This document shows positions 50,140 through 58,717 of a stretch of DNA of 64,000 nt, piece by piece. The DNA lies in assembly GCA_965234365.1 (NCBI GenBank), contig OZ248345.1:992001-1056000 (forward strand), read 5' to 3'. The notes beneath the pieces are model-generated. The model did no database searches. It saw nothing but the letters and a program-made list of their open reading frames with translations, and was not told the DNA's origin. Position 1 is the stretch's first letter; every line of letters begins with the position of its first letter. Position numbers and translations under genes: made by a program. The DNA comes from Planktophila grossartii (GTDB lineage: Bacteria; Actinomycetota; Actinomycetes; Nanopelagicales; Nanopelagicaceae).

Positions 50140-51324
50140 CTAACGGTTCAAAAGTGAGGCAAGAGCAGGTTTAACTTTCCAAAGAGCGAGCATCTCATCG
50201 TATTTACGCTCTTCAGCAGCATCAGGCGCCGCCCCTGTTCTTACCGCTCGAATCATGAGATTACGAGGTGTGTGCTCTCCCCCAACGAATTCAATTGCTT
50301 CAACGCGATATCCGCGTAACTTCATAATCTGCATGCGAAGTGCATCAGTCAGAAGATCTCCAAGGCGCTCTTTCATAATTCCATTACGGGTCAGTAGCGA
50401 CCATGGCTCTGGAATCTCATTCATCTGGGCCTGAATATCGTGGTGGCAACATGGAGCAATCAGCGCCAGCTTTGCATCAGAGTTAATCGTCCAGGCAATT
50501 GCATCATCTGTTGCGGTATCGCAAGCATGAAGTGCAATTGAAACATCGGCGTTCTTCAGAGTCGTATCTGCAATCTCTTCTGCACGAAATTCGATGGTCT
50601 CTTGGATTCCTAGTTGGCGGGCAATCTCATTGTTGCGATCACGGGCAGCTGTGCGAACATCGATACCGACTACCTTCACTGCCACTCCCTGACCACGGAG
50701 ATATTGATGGGCCGCAAAGGTGAGATAGGCATGGCCACAACCCAGATCGACAATTGTCAGCGGCTTGCTATCAGTAGGTTGATGAATATGTCCCGCAGAG
50801 ATTGCAGAGGTCAGAGTTGGCATCAGTAGGCGCAAGAACTCTTCAACCTGTTTGTACTTATCCATCTTGCTCGGCTTTACATGCCCCTTGGCATCAGAGA
50901 TTCCAACTGCAATCAAGAATGGATCTGATGCATCGAGAAGTCGTGACTTTGTTCGATCGTGCGATAAATCTTGTTCACGCTTTGTATTTTCGCGATGTAT
51001 AAGTGGCTCGCCCTTTTTGGTAATGCGAAGCGCCAGCGAACCTTCAGTGTGTTCGAGCAGAATGTTGGCGTAACCAGCGCGGATTAACTCCGCAAAGGGA
51101 GCTTCAGTGGGGGCGTAATTCTTTGAAGTCATCTGTCGACCATCGCTGTGGCTGACCTGAATCGCGATGCCATCTTTGAGCGCAACGGGGCGGATATCGA
51201 TTCGTTCATTGGGTGTCTGCATAGTGCGACGACGCCCCGATAGAACAACGCGCACGAGTGAATCTGTTTTGGAAAAGAGGTTTTCGAACTCAGCGAAGGT
51301 TGCTTCTAAGTTCTGATCACTCAC
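50140..51324 (-). CDS. SAM-dependent methyltransferase (Methyltransf_32-like)
   Basis: A 394-residue protein. The SAM motif IVDLGCGHAYLTFAAHQYL lies at about 190-210, followed by VVGIDVR and HACDTATDDAI. LIAPCCHHDIQ is the C-C-H-H signature of the GSTCD/METTL25-like methyltransferase group. The N-terminal ~180 residues are a separate beta-rich domain. Substrate unknown; cysteine motif may bind metal. Between a histidine kinase gene and argG, 10 bp from each. Confidence 0.8.
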   Translation of the reverse strand: MSDQNLEATFAEFENLFSKTDSLVRVVLSGRRRTMQTPNERIDIRPVALKDGIAIQVSHSDGRQMTSKNYAPTEAPFAELIRAGYANILLEHTEGSLALRITKKGEPLIHRENTKREQDLSHDRTKSRLLDASDPFLIAVGISDAKGHVKPSKMDKYKQVEEFLRLLMPTLTSAISAGHIHQPTDSKPLTIVDLGCGHAYLTFAAHQYLRGQGVAVKVVGIDVRTAARDRNNEIARQLGIQETIEFRAEEIADTTLKNADVSIALHACDTATDDAIAWTINSDAKLALIAPCCHHDIQAQMNEIPEPWSLLTRNGIMKERLGDLLTDALRMQIMKLRGYRVEAIEFVGGEHTPRNLMIRAVRTGAAPDAAEERKYDEMLALWKVKPALASLLNR

Positions 51325-51334
51325 ATGTGTGAGT

Positions 51335-52558
51335 TTAGTCTTTAGCGAGCGGTAATTCGACCACGATAGCGAGGCCGCCTAGTGAACTCTTCCGTAGCGA
51401 GAATCTTCCGCCGAGCTTTTGAATGACAGCAGACATGATGCTCATTCCAAGGCCCGATCCCCCATTTTCGCGAGAACGTGATTTATCAAAGCGATTGAGA
51501 GAGCGAATATCTTCGCGATAAGCGCTTTCTGGTAGCCCCTTGCCGCCATCCTCAATAATCAGCTCTGCGTTCTTGCCATGCGGGGTGAGCGAAATGTTTA
51601 CTTCAACGCTTGCATCTGTATGGCGGACAATATTGGTGAGTGCATTCTGAATAAATCGAGCCATGTAATCACGTGATGCTTCGATGGTAATCCCCTGCGC
51701 AATCGCGAGATTTACCTTTCGCTCAGGATTGAGAGTGATGAAGTCAGTGCCATGAGCAGTCAGAATCTCACTGAGATCAATCTTTTCAATATCGCGAGCA
51801 CCGCTCTCGCCAAGTTCCGCAAGGAGCAAGAGATCTTGAACGAGCGTCTCCATACGTTGAATTTCAGTACCTACGCGGCTAAATGCGCGTTCCTTATCTG
51901 CATCCTCTTTCAGCTGATTCTTGCTGAGCATTTCGACATAACCCTTAATCACAGTTAACGGTGTGCGAAGTTCGTGGGATGCATCGCCTAAGAACTCTTG
52001 CATACGCGCAAGGGAGGCGGTCTCATCACGACGGTTGAGCCTGCGGAAGTAGAAGTAGAGAAGTAGAGCTGCAACCGAATCGAGTGCAAAGGTAAATCCA
52101 GCAAGAGATTGGAAGTTGGAGCGGAAATTACTATCAATATCAGCTGTCGAACGGGCAATAAGAATGAAATCGCCACCTTCGACCATGACGGCGCGGAAAC
52201 GATATGGGCTCTCACCTGGAATGCGAACAGGGCGTTGAGTAGCTAACTCGATGGTTGGAAAATCTGGTGCCCCTAAATACTTGAGAGAAGATTCATTGAC
52301 GAGGGTCTCTTCGCCATCGTGGGTAAGAAATGCCAGAGTGATGTCGAGACTTGATTGTTCGACTGCATAGAGAGCAGCGCCCACAGGTTGAATGGGATTC
52401 TCGTAGGCGCTTTGGGCGACATAATCGAGGAAACGATCTACCTTATCGAGCTCGGCTCCTTGTGAATGGAGAACTGAGAATCCGCCAACTCCCATCGTGA
52501 TCGCAGTTAAGAGAGAGACGATGGCAACGGTGGTGCGGGTAAATGCAGAAAATCTCAC
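51335..52558 (-). CDS. Membrane sensor histidine kinase
   Basis: This 407-residue kinase has helices at ~8-29 and ~151-169 flanking an extracytoplasmic sensor, then a HisKA domain (ASHELRTPLTVIKGY, phospho-His) and HATPase with N-box FIQNALTNIVRHTDA and G-boxes GKGLPE and GGSGLGMSIM. It overlaps its response regulator by 4 bp. Ligand unknown. Confidence 0.93.
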   Translation of the reverse strand: MRFSAFTRTTVAIVSLLTAITMGVGGFSVLHSQGAELDKVDRFLDYVAQSAYENPIQPVGAALYAVEQSSLDITLAFLTHDGEETLVNESSLKYLGAPDFPTIELATQRPVRIPGESPYRFRAVMVEGGDFILIARSTADIDSNFRSNFQSLAGFTFALDSVAALLLYFYFRRLNRRDETASLARMQEFLGDASHELRTPLTVIKGYVEMLSKNQLKEDADKERAFSRVGTEIQRMETLVQDLLLLAELGESGARDIEKIDLSEILTAHGTDFITLNPERKVNLAIAQGITIEASRDYMARFIQNALTNIVRHTDASVEVNISLTPHGKNAELIIEDGGKGLPESAYREDIRSLNRFDKSRSRENGGSGLGMSIMSAVIQKLGGRFSLRKSSLGGLAIVVELPLAKD

Positions 52559-53241
52559 TTCTTCTCCGCTTGAAGCTGGAAGCCGACTCCTCGAACTGTA
52601 CGAATTCCTTCAAAGCCATCACGGTGTAATTTCTTGCGAAGGTATGAAATATAGGTATCAACTACTGTGCTTTCAGATTCGAAGGTGATTCCCCAGACTT
52701 CATCAAGGAGGTAGGTCTTACTCAAGACGCGACCCTTGCTCTCGAGAAGAACATGAAGGAGTCTGAACTCAGTAGGAGATAGGTCGACAACCTCATCGCT
52801 AAAGGTAACTTGATGGGAATCGCTATCGAGAGTGATTGGCCCACAAGAAAGACTTGATGTTGTTGCCACAGTAAATTGCGAACGGCGCAGGATTGCCTTG
52901 ATTCGAAGAACTAACTCTTCGAGACCAAATGGTTTGGTGACGTAATCATCGGCACCGAGTGTCAGCCCACGAGTGATGTCGGCACGATCACCACGAGCGC
53001 TCAACATGAGAGCTGGAGTGTTATCCCCATTGCTACGAATGCGTTCGATAAATTCAAAGCCATCCATCATCGGCATATTGATATCGACAATAAGTAAATC
53101 CGGCTTGGTATTGCGCAAGAGAGTTTGAGCGATCATCGCATCAGCTGCTGTGATTGTTTCGAAACCGGCCAATTTAAGTGCATCACCCAGTAAATCTCGG
53201 ACTCCTGCCTCATCATCGATCACCATGATTAATTGGCTCAT
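52555..53241 (-). CDS. OmpR-type response regulator
   Basis: A 228-residue regulator: receiver (MVIDDEAG, Asp in LLIVDINMP, Lys in YVTKPFG) plus winged helix (DLSPTEFRLLHVLLE, RKKLHRDG). ATG at 53241 gives the expected N-terminus; the longer frame adds 18 residues with no support. It cognates with the overlapping kinase. An MprA/TcrX-like role is possible but unproven. Confidence 0.93.
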   Translation of the reverse strand: MSQLIMVIDDEAGVRDLLGDALKLAGFETITAADAMIAQTLLRNTKPDLLIVDINMPMMDGFEFIERIRSNGDNTPALMLSARGDRADITRGLTLGADDYVTKPFGLEELVLRIKAILRRSQFTVATTSSLSCGPITLDSDSHQVTFSDEVVDLSPTEFRLLHVLLESKGRVLSKTYLLDEVWGITFESESTVVDTYISYLRKKLHRDGFEGIRTVRGVGFQLQAEKK

Positions 53242-53353
53242 GGCTATACCCTGCCATGCGTAGCGCTTGTTTGCTACCAAAGAAGCCCGTTGCACACGGA
53301 GCCACGAGGAGTTTCACAGAATATTCACACCCGATGCGAATTACTATTGGGGC

Positions 53354-53806
53354 ATGAGAAAGAAGAGCAGCTATCTAGCAGTCGCAATCACTGCTGCGCT
53401 TTTCTCCTCCAACACTTACTCCGCATCAGCCGATGCGACTCCATCACCAGCTCCAACTTTTGATTCATTTAAAGCTGCTCAAGAGCAATACAAGAAAGAT
53501 CGCGAAGCTTTCGTTGCCGCTCTTCGAGATCGCGATATGAAGATGCGTGCTATCAATACAACTTTTAAGAGCTCCGTAGATAAGGCAACGACCGATGCGC
53601 GAGCTGCGATGGCCTTAGCCACATCACCTGATCAGAAGAATTCAATCAACTCGACTCGACGTGCAGCGGTCGCATCAGCAATTGTTGCCCGCGAAAGTGC
53701 AATTGCTGCACTAGGTCCTCTTCCAACTCCACCGGTCGAGCCGATAAAGCCACCAAAGGTTGCGCCATTTGGAATGAGTGAACAAAAAGGAAAGCAGAAG
53801 CGATAA
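53354..53806 (+). CDS. Secreted helical protein of unknown function
   Basis: Not recognised. From ATG 53354 the product has 150 residues with a signal peptide (ending near SASADA). A charged helical region follows (FKAAQEQYKKDREAFVAALRDRD), ending in a Pro-rich tail. Longer starts would bury the signal. It diverges from the regulator-kinase operon, so it may be one of its targets. It abuts the HPF stop. Confidence 0.72.
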   Translation: MRKKSSYLAVAITAALFSSNTYSASADATPSPAPTFDSFKAAQEQYKKDREAFVAALRDRDMKMRAINTTFKSSVDKATTDARAAMALATSPDQKNSINSTRRAAVASAIVARESAIAALGPLPTPPVEPIKPPKVAPFGMSEQKGKQKR

Positions 53807-54154
53807 CTACTCGCTTAAATCCACTTTCATAGTGCGCAGAGTCTGACGGTCGTGGCTCTTATCTTTCTCATGAATCTTACGAATCTGTAGCTCAACACTC
53901 TTAATGGCATCATCAAATGCGGCTAGATCATTAAACCCTGTAGCTTCTGCTCGAAGTAGAGGTCCTGAGCCGTGAGATGTGATGACGACTTTATGCGAAT
54001 GTTTTCCCTGTCGCGGGTTGGCTTCGTGAGTTATCTCAACTTCGATGCGATCAATCACGACGCTGAAGCGCTCCATAGAATGAAGTTTCTCTTCAGCGAT
54101 TACTTTGAAGTCACTTGCGAGTTCTGCATGGCGGGTATGGATAATGATTTTCAC
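53807..54154 (-). CDS. hpf: Ribosome hibernation factor (short HPF/RaiA type)
   Basis: A 115-residue protein with the sigma-54 modulation/S30AE fold: IIIHTRHAELASDFKVIAEEKL, then HKVVITSHG and FNDLAAFDDAIKSVELQIRK. It binds the ribosomal decoding region in stationary phase. Many actinobacteria have a long form with a C-terminal dimerisation domain; this one ends after the N-terminal domain. Confidence 0.88.
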   Translation of the reverse strand: MKIIIHTRHAELASDFKVIAEEKLHSMERFSVVIDRIEVEITHEANPRQGKHSHKVVITSHGSGPLLRAEATGFNDLAAFDDAIKSVELQIRKIHEKDKSHDRQTLRTMKVDLSE

Positions 54155-54204
54155 AAAGCCAACAATGTCACTACCGCAAGAAAAATGTAAGAGGGAAAGA
54201 AAAA

Positions 54205-54588
54205 TTAATTGAGGGGCAGCAGATAAACAATTAAGGTAAGAATTGAGGCCAGCCCCAATGATTGCAAGAGAATAGATACTGCAGTCTTACGATCGGCTGT
54301 AAGAGATGCCTTATCCGAGACTCGCGAAACTTTGCCGAGCTTGCCAAAGTTAAAGGTTCCCATGAAGCCATAAGCGAGACAGAACTTCTTGCGCGATTGC
54401 ACCCATCCGATAGAGAAGACTGTCAGTGGCAGAAAAATTCCCAGTCGAACGCTCTGTGATGCGCTTGTGGAGATGAAGCCAATCAGTGAACTGAGGCTTA
54501 AAAAGAGGCCAATAAGTGCGACTACTTGTCGCTGGCGAATTTCATTCTTTCCAATGTTGCATGTGCCAGCAATGTATTGCTCTGTCAT
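54205..54588 (-). CDS. Small membrane protein with GTCNIG motif
   Basis: A 127-residue protein. The N-terminus EQYIAGTCNIGKNEIRQR is followed by two helices (~22-40, 47-64), then QSRKKFCLAYGFMGTFNFG and a C-terminal helix (~105-125). Similar proteins occur in other actinobacteria, but I know no function. Its ATG directly follows the TAA of the broken small gene upstream. Confidence 0.7.
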   Translation of the reverse strand: MTEQYIAGTCNIGKNEIRQRQVVALIGLFLSLSSLIGFISTSASQSVRLGIFLPLTVFSIGWVQSRKKFCLAYGFMGTFNFGKLGKVSRVSDKASLTADRKTAVSILLQSLGLASILTLIVYLLPLN

Positions 54589-54736
54589 TTATGCATCTTC
54601 GAATTCGTCTTCATCAATCCATGCATCTGTTGAGGTGTCATCTTGCTTCTCAACCCATGAAAGGAAAGATCCGACTGCGCGGAAGGCGAGGATTCCAACT
54701 GTTACTGCAGCTATGAGTCGTCGTAGTGCCTTCATG
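54589..54736 (-). pseudogene. Small membrane protein gene with apparent 1-nt frameshift
   Basis: An ATG at 54736 opens MKALRRLIAAVTVGILAFRA VGSFL, a basic helix start, but soon meets TGA. In a second frame the segment SWVEKQDDTSTDAWIDEDEFEDA runs to a TAA that abuts the next ATG. Joining the two by removing one T from the TTTT run near 54660 gives a sensible 48-residue protein (one helix, acidic tail). This may be a real mutation, an assembly error or a programmed shift. No good Shine-Dalgarno; GAGGA/TCCTC form a small hairpin just before the ATG. Confidence 0.45.
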
Positions 54737-54774
54737 AGGATAAAAATACTCCTCTTTATCGCTATGCGCTCGTT

Positions 54775-55842
54775 TTAAGCCTTGGTGAGTGCGGTGTCGA
54801 TATCTGCCCAGAGATCATCAACGTTTTCGCAACCAACTGAAAGGCGAATGAGATTTTCTGGGACGCTTTCGCTTTCAAGTGCCCAACGGCGACGGCGTTC
54901 CCAGGTAGTTTCTACTCCCCCGAGGCTTGTCGCATTAATAATGAGTGATGCGCCATCGCAGACTCGCTCAGCAGCTTGTGCATCGCCTGTAATTTCAAAG
55001 GAGACGATTGCACCAAATCCGGGATAGCGAACATTAGTGACTGACGTATGTCCCGCCAATTTCTTAGCAAGCGCCGCTGCGTTCTCTTGCGCCCGTGCGA
55101 AGCGAAGCGGGAATGTGCGAATTCCTCGAAGACCGAGCCATGCTTCAAACGGCCCAGGAATAGCACCGAATGAGACTCGTGCATCCTGCAAGCGGGCATG
55201 GAGGGCAGGATCTTTGGTTGAGAGAGATCCAAGAATGACATCGCTATGGCCCGCTAAATACTTGGTTACTGAATGCATCACGATATCTGCACCGAGGGTA
55301 AGCGGCTTCTGATTGAGCGGTGTTGCAAAGGTATTATCGAATCCAACTCCCATATTGCGCTTCTTCGCTTCGCCAATAATGACAGATACTTCAGCGACGC
55401 CAAGACCTGGATTTGTAGGAGATTCAACCCATAAGAAAGCTGCACCTTGGAGTTGAGAAATTACTTCTTTAGTATCTGTTATATCTACGAAGCGGACTTC
55501 AAGTCTTCCCTCTGCGTGATAACGCTTGAGAAGTGACATCGTTCCGCTGTAACCCTCGTGGGAAGCAACAACAGGTGCACCGTGAGGTAAGAGCGAGAAT
55601 GCTGCGGTGATTGCAGCCATTCCGGATGAGAAGAGAAGCGTTGATGTTGCCTCTTCAAGTGCGCTGATCGCTTCTTCAAGCGGCTGCCAAGTTTCGTTGC
55701 CTGTGCGTCCGTAATTGATGGGACCGCCAGCAACAAATGTTGAATTGAGTGAGATGGGAACGTTGATACCTTCGCCAGCCTGATGTGAGGGGCGGCCCGA
55801 AGAGATTGCAAGGGTCTCGGGATGAAGGTTCTCGTTGCTCAT
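54775..55842 (-). CDS. metB: Cystathionine gamma-synthase/lyase family PLP enzyme
   Basis: A 355-residue PLP enzyme of the Cys/Met metabolism family. The PLP lysine is in HSVTKYLAGHSD, and GYSGTMSLLKRY and ESPTNPG are family motifs. It either forms cystathionine or cleaves it. Start at ATG 55842 gives MSNENLHPETLAISSGR; the longer frame extends into patB. The next gene upstream (16 bp) encodes a C-S lyase-like enzyme, pointing to sulfur amino acid metabolism. The symbol is tentative. Confidence 0.82.
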   Translation of the reverse strand: MSNENLHPETLAISSGRPSHQAGEGINVPISLNSTFVAGGPINYGRTGNETWQPLEEAISALEEATSTLLFSSGMAAITAAFSLLPHGAPVVASHEGYSGTMSLLKRYHAEGRLEVRFVDITDTKEVISQLQGAAFLWVESPTNPGLGVAEVSVIIGEAKKRNMGVGFDNTFATPLNQKPLTLGADIVMHSVTKYLAGHSDVILGSLSTKDPALHARLQDARVSFGAIPGPFEAWLGLRGIRTFPLRFARAQENAAALAKKLAGHTSVTNVRYPGFGAIVSFEITGDAQAAERVCDGASLIINATSLGGVETTWERRRRWALESESVPENLIRLSVGCENVDDLWADIDTALTKA

Positions 55843-55858
55843 TGGGTAAGAGTAATCG

Positions 55859-57022
55859 TTAGCGAAGAACTGTGGCGAGGCGATTGAAGGCCTCTTCAAG
55901 AATTTCAGGGCTCGTCGCAAAGTTAAGGCGTACGAATTGGCTCGATTGCGCACCGAATCGAATGCCTGGGACAAATGCGACTTTGGCTTTCTCGACGAGC
56001 ACTGCTGATGGGTCTTCGCCAAGATTAAATGAAGTCAGATCCAACCAGGCTAAGTAGGAGCAATGCGGAATGAGATAGCCGACCCCAGGCGTCTTGGCTG
56101 CAATCAAATCAGCGACAAGATTTCGATTATGGTCGAGCTCGACCATCAGTGAATCAAGCCATGGCTCGCCCTTTTCAAAAGCTGCGACGGTAGCAAAAGC
56201 TCCTAGTAATGAAGCTCGATAGTGGGTGGCAGGTGCAATCCCATTAAGAGTCTCGTGCATTTTTTCATTCTCAGTCACGATAATTGCGCACTTGAGGCCT
56301 GCAATATTCCAACCCTTACTTGCAGCAGTAAGAGTGATTCCGACTTCTCGAGCAGTTTCAGAGATCGAAAGGAATGGTGTGAATTTTTGCTCCGTATACA
56401 TCAACGGCGCATGGATCTCATCGCTTAAAATATAAACGCCATGCTTCTTGGCTAATTCTGCAAGTCGAGAAAGCTCTTCGCGGGTATAGACGCGACCCAG
56501 AGGGTTATGTGGATTGCATATGAGATGGGCTTTGATCCCTGATGCATAAGCCTTTTCAATGCCATCCCAATCGAGAATCCAATTACTCCCATTTACAGAT
56601 TCGCTTGATTGCGAAAGGGGAACATCAACATGCTCGAGATGGGTCTCATTGCACCAGGTGAAGAAATTTGGATATACCGGTGAATTGATAAGAATCTTGT
56701 CGCCAGGTTTTGTGATGACACGAAGAACTTCCACCACGGCAACGCCTACGTCGGCAGCGATGCGCACTTGAAGTGGATCAACGGTCCAACCCCATCGACG
56801 CTGCGCAAATCCTGCAAAAGCAATACCCATCTCAGGAATGGACCCAAGATAGCCAAGATCTGAATGATCAATCATCTCTCGAAGTGTCTGTCGAATGGGA
56901 TCTGCTACAGGGAAATCCATTTCTGCAACAGGTAAGGGAAGAATCTCTTTCGGAAAAGCTCTCCACTTCTCACTTCGGTGGGACTGTAATTCGCTGAGAT
57001 CTAGAGCCTTAAGATGATGCAT
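55859..57022 (-). CDS. patB: MalY/PatB-type aminotransferase (cystathionine beta-lyase-like)
   Basis: This 387-residue fold-type I PLP enzyme has the PatB/MalY signature PVAEMDFPVADPI and NSPVYPNFF. The PLP lysine is in TAASKGWNIAGLKCA. It probably cleaves C-S bonds, giving homocysteine from cystathionine. It is co-directional with the cystathionine synthase gene and divergent from the glycosylase gene by only 34 bp. Confidence 0.87.
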   Translation of the reverse strand: MHHLKALDLSELQSHRSEKWRAFPKEILPLPVAEMDFPVADPIRQTLREMIDHSDLGYLGSIPEMGIAFAGFAQRRWGWTVDPLQVRIAADVGVAVVEVLRVITKPGDKILINSPVYPNFFTWCNETHLEHVDVPLSQSSESVNGSNWILDWDGIEKAYASGIKAHLICNPHNPLGRVYTREELSRLAELAKKHGVYILSDEIHAPLMYTEQKFTPFLSISETAREVGITLTAASKGWNIAGLKCAIIVTENEKMHETLNGIAPATHYRASLLGAFATVAAFEKGEPWLDSLMVELDHNRNLVADLIAAKTPGVGYLIPHCSYLAWLDLTSFNLGEDPSAVLVEKAKVAFVPGIRFGAQSSQFVRLNFATSPEILEEAFNRLATVLR

Positions 57023-57056
57023 GGACTTAGTATGTCACTGAGAATAAAGTTAATCC

Positions 57057-57674
57057 ATGGTCACTGAGTCTCAAATGAAAAAGATTGCGCGTGATTTAGC
57101 TTCACGAGATGCGCGACTTGCTAAAGTGATTGAGGCTCACCCTTTATGCACTTTGGGCAGAAACCCCAAGCCGGTCACTCACTTTGAGGCGCTCGTCGAA
57201 TCAGTTATCTCGCAACAGCTAGCAGTCAAAGCTGCCGACACTATTTATGGGCGGGTAAAGGGCTTAGCCAAAGGACGTATGGTTCCGGGTCGTATCGCTG
57301 AAATATCTGAAGCAGATATGCGAGAAGCCGGTGTTTCTGGTGCTAAGTTCAAGACTATTCAAGGCCTTGCTGATGCTGCGCTTTCAAAGAAGATCAATAT
57401 TAATAAGCTCCATGAAATTGAAGATGATCAACTCATCTTTGACCAACTTACTTCGTTATGGGGCATCGGTCCGTGGACGGTCGATATGTTTATGATGCAT
57501 CAACTGAGCCGTTTAGATATATGGCCGACAGGCGACCTAGGGGTGCGTCGTGGTTGGGAGAAGATTCACTCGCTCAAAGAGGAGATTGAACCTAAGGTGC
57601 TCGACAAGAAGGGCGAAAAGTATCGCCCGTATAGAAGCGTTGTCGCCTGGTACTGCTGGCGCGCGCTTAGTTAA
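57057..57674 (+). CDS. DNA-3-methyladenine glycosylase II (AlkA-like)
   Basis: A 205-residue HhH-GPD glycosylase that removes alkylated bases. The helix-hairpin-helix is LTSLWGIGPWTVDMFMM and the catalytic Asp is in WPTGDLGVRRG. It lacks the N-terminal extra domain of E. coli AlkA, as in many actinobacterial forms. Converges on msrA with 6 bp. Confidence 0.9.
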   Translation: MVTESQMKKIARDLASRDARLAKVIEAHPLCTLGRNPKPVTHFEALVESVISQQLAVKAADTIYGRVKGLAKGRMVPGRIAEISEADMREAGVSGAKFKTIQGLADAALSKKININKLHEIEDDQLIFDQLTSLWGIGPWTVDMFMMHQLSRLDIWPTGDLGVRRGWEKIHSLKEEIEPKVLDKKGEKYRPYRSVVAWYCWRALS

Positions 57675-57680
57675 CGCTAG

Positions 57681-58208
57681 CTATTGTGCAATGGCAGGAA
57701 ATGCAACCCCGGTTGATGAGTGGCAGTCGTATCCGTTGGGATTCTTCTGCAGATACTTCTGGTGGTACTCCTCAGCGAGGTAATACCGAACTCCATCAGC
57801 GCTCTTAATCTCAGTAACTATCTCACCAATTCCGTCGCGAGTGAGGGCTGCTTGATAAACATCGCGAGTTACTTCAGCCTGTAGCTGTTGAGATTCTGAT
57901 GTTGTAAAGATGGCGCTGCGATATTGAGTGCCGATATCTCCACCTTGGCGATTAAGCGAAGTGGGATCGTGCATCACCCAGAACTCTTCGAGAAGTCTGC
58001 GATATGTCACGCGAGATGGATCGAAGGTGACTTCAACCATTTCTGCATGTCCAGTAACACCGGTGCAGACCTGTTCATAAGAAGGGTTTTCTCGAACTCC
58101 ACCCATATATCCAACGCTTGTTTCAAGAACGCCCTCAATATTCCAATAGCGACGCTCAGCGCCCCAGAAGCATCCGGTTGCAAAATATGCTTTCTCTGAA
58201 CTGTTCAT
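57681..58208 (-). CDS. msrA: Peptide methionine sulfoxide reductase MsrA
   Basis: MsrA (175 residues) reduces methionine-S-sulfoxide. Active-site Cys13 is in ATGCFWGAE. The motif GHAEMVEVTFDP and EYHQKYL are canonical. The ATG at 58208 is chosen; the longer frame runs through the divergent tRNA-Arg. Confidence 0.95.
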   Translation of the reverse strand: MNSSEKAYFATGCFWGAERRYWNIEGVLETSVGYMGGVRENPSYEQVCTGVTGHAEMVEVTFDPSRVTYRRLLEEFWVMHDPTSLNRQGGDIGTQYRSAIFTTSESQQLQAEVTRDVYQAALTRDGIGEIVTEIKSADGVRYYLAEEYHQKYLQKNPNGYDCHSSTGVAFPAIAQ

Positions 58209-58235
58209 AGTCGGATAACCTACCCTTGTACCTGC

Positions 58236-58307
58236 GCCCCCGTAGCTCAGGGGATAGAGCACTGCCCTCCGGAGGCAGGTGCACAGGTTCGATTCCTGTC
58301 GGGGGCA
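58236..58307 (+). tRNA. tRNA-Arg (CCG)
   Basis: Acceptor GCCCCCG pairs with CGGGGGC. The anticodon arm CTGCC-CTCCGGA-GGCAG gives CCG. The T arm ACAGG/CCTGT has loop TTCGATT. No CCA is encoded; discriminator is A (58307). Confidence 0.95.
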
Positions 58308-58441
58308 CGCGATGTAAATCACCCGTATTTTGGAAATCTCTTTCGCTACCTTCTTGTTTATATAAGTGCGAACAGGGAGAATTACGCTCTTGCGCACAGC
58401 ACGCGCCGCACAATTACGAGTTTTGAAGAGGAGGTAGAGCC

Positions 58442-58708
58442 ATGGATTGGAGACATCAATCTGCTTGCCGTGAAGAAGATCCAGAGCTCTTCTTCCCTGT
58501 CGGAAATACCGGCCCTGCCATCACTCAGATCGAAGAGGCTAAGAAAGTCTGTAATCGCTGCATCGTAAAGGATGCATGTCTTGCATGGGCTCTTGAATCT
58601 GGACAGGATGCAGGAGTCTGGGGCGGTTTGTCAGAAGATGAACGTCGCGCACTTAAGCGCCGCGCTGCACGAAACCGTGCTCGTCTTGCAGATAGCGCTA
58701 ATAATTAA
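58442..58708 (+). CDS. whiB1: WhiB1-like iron-sulfur transcription factor
   Basis: An 88-residue Wbl protein. Cys9, Cys37, Cys40 and Cys46 bind a 4Fe-4S cluster. GVWGGLSEDERRALKRR is the turn and DNA-contact motif. MDWRHQSACREEDPELFFPVG closely resembles mycobacterial WhiB1, an essential NO-responsive regulator. Neighbouring pdtaS matches the Mycobacterium arrangement. GAGGAGG lies 7 bp before the ATG. Confidence 0.94.
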   Translation: MDWRHQSACREEDPELFFPVGNTGPAITQIEEAKKVCNRCIVKDACLAWALESGQDAGVWGGLSEDERRALKRRAARNRARLADSANN

Positions 58709-58717
58709 TTCTTAATT

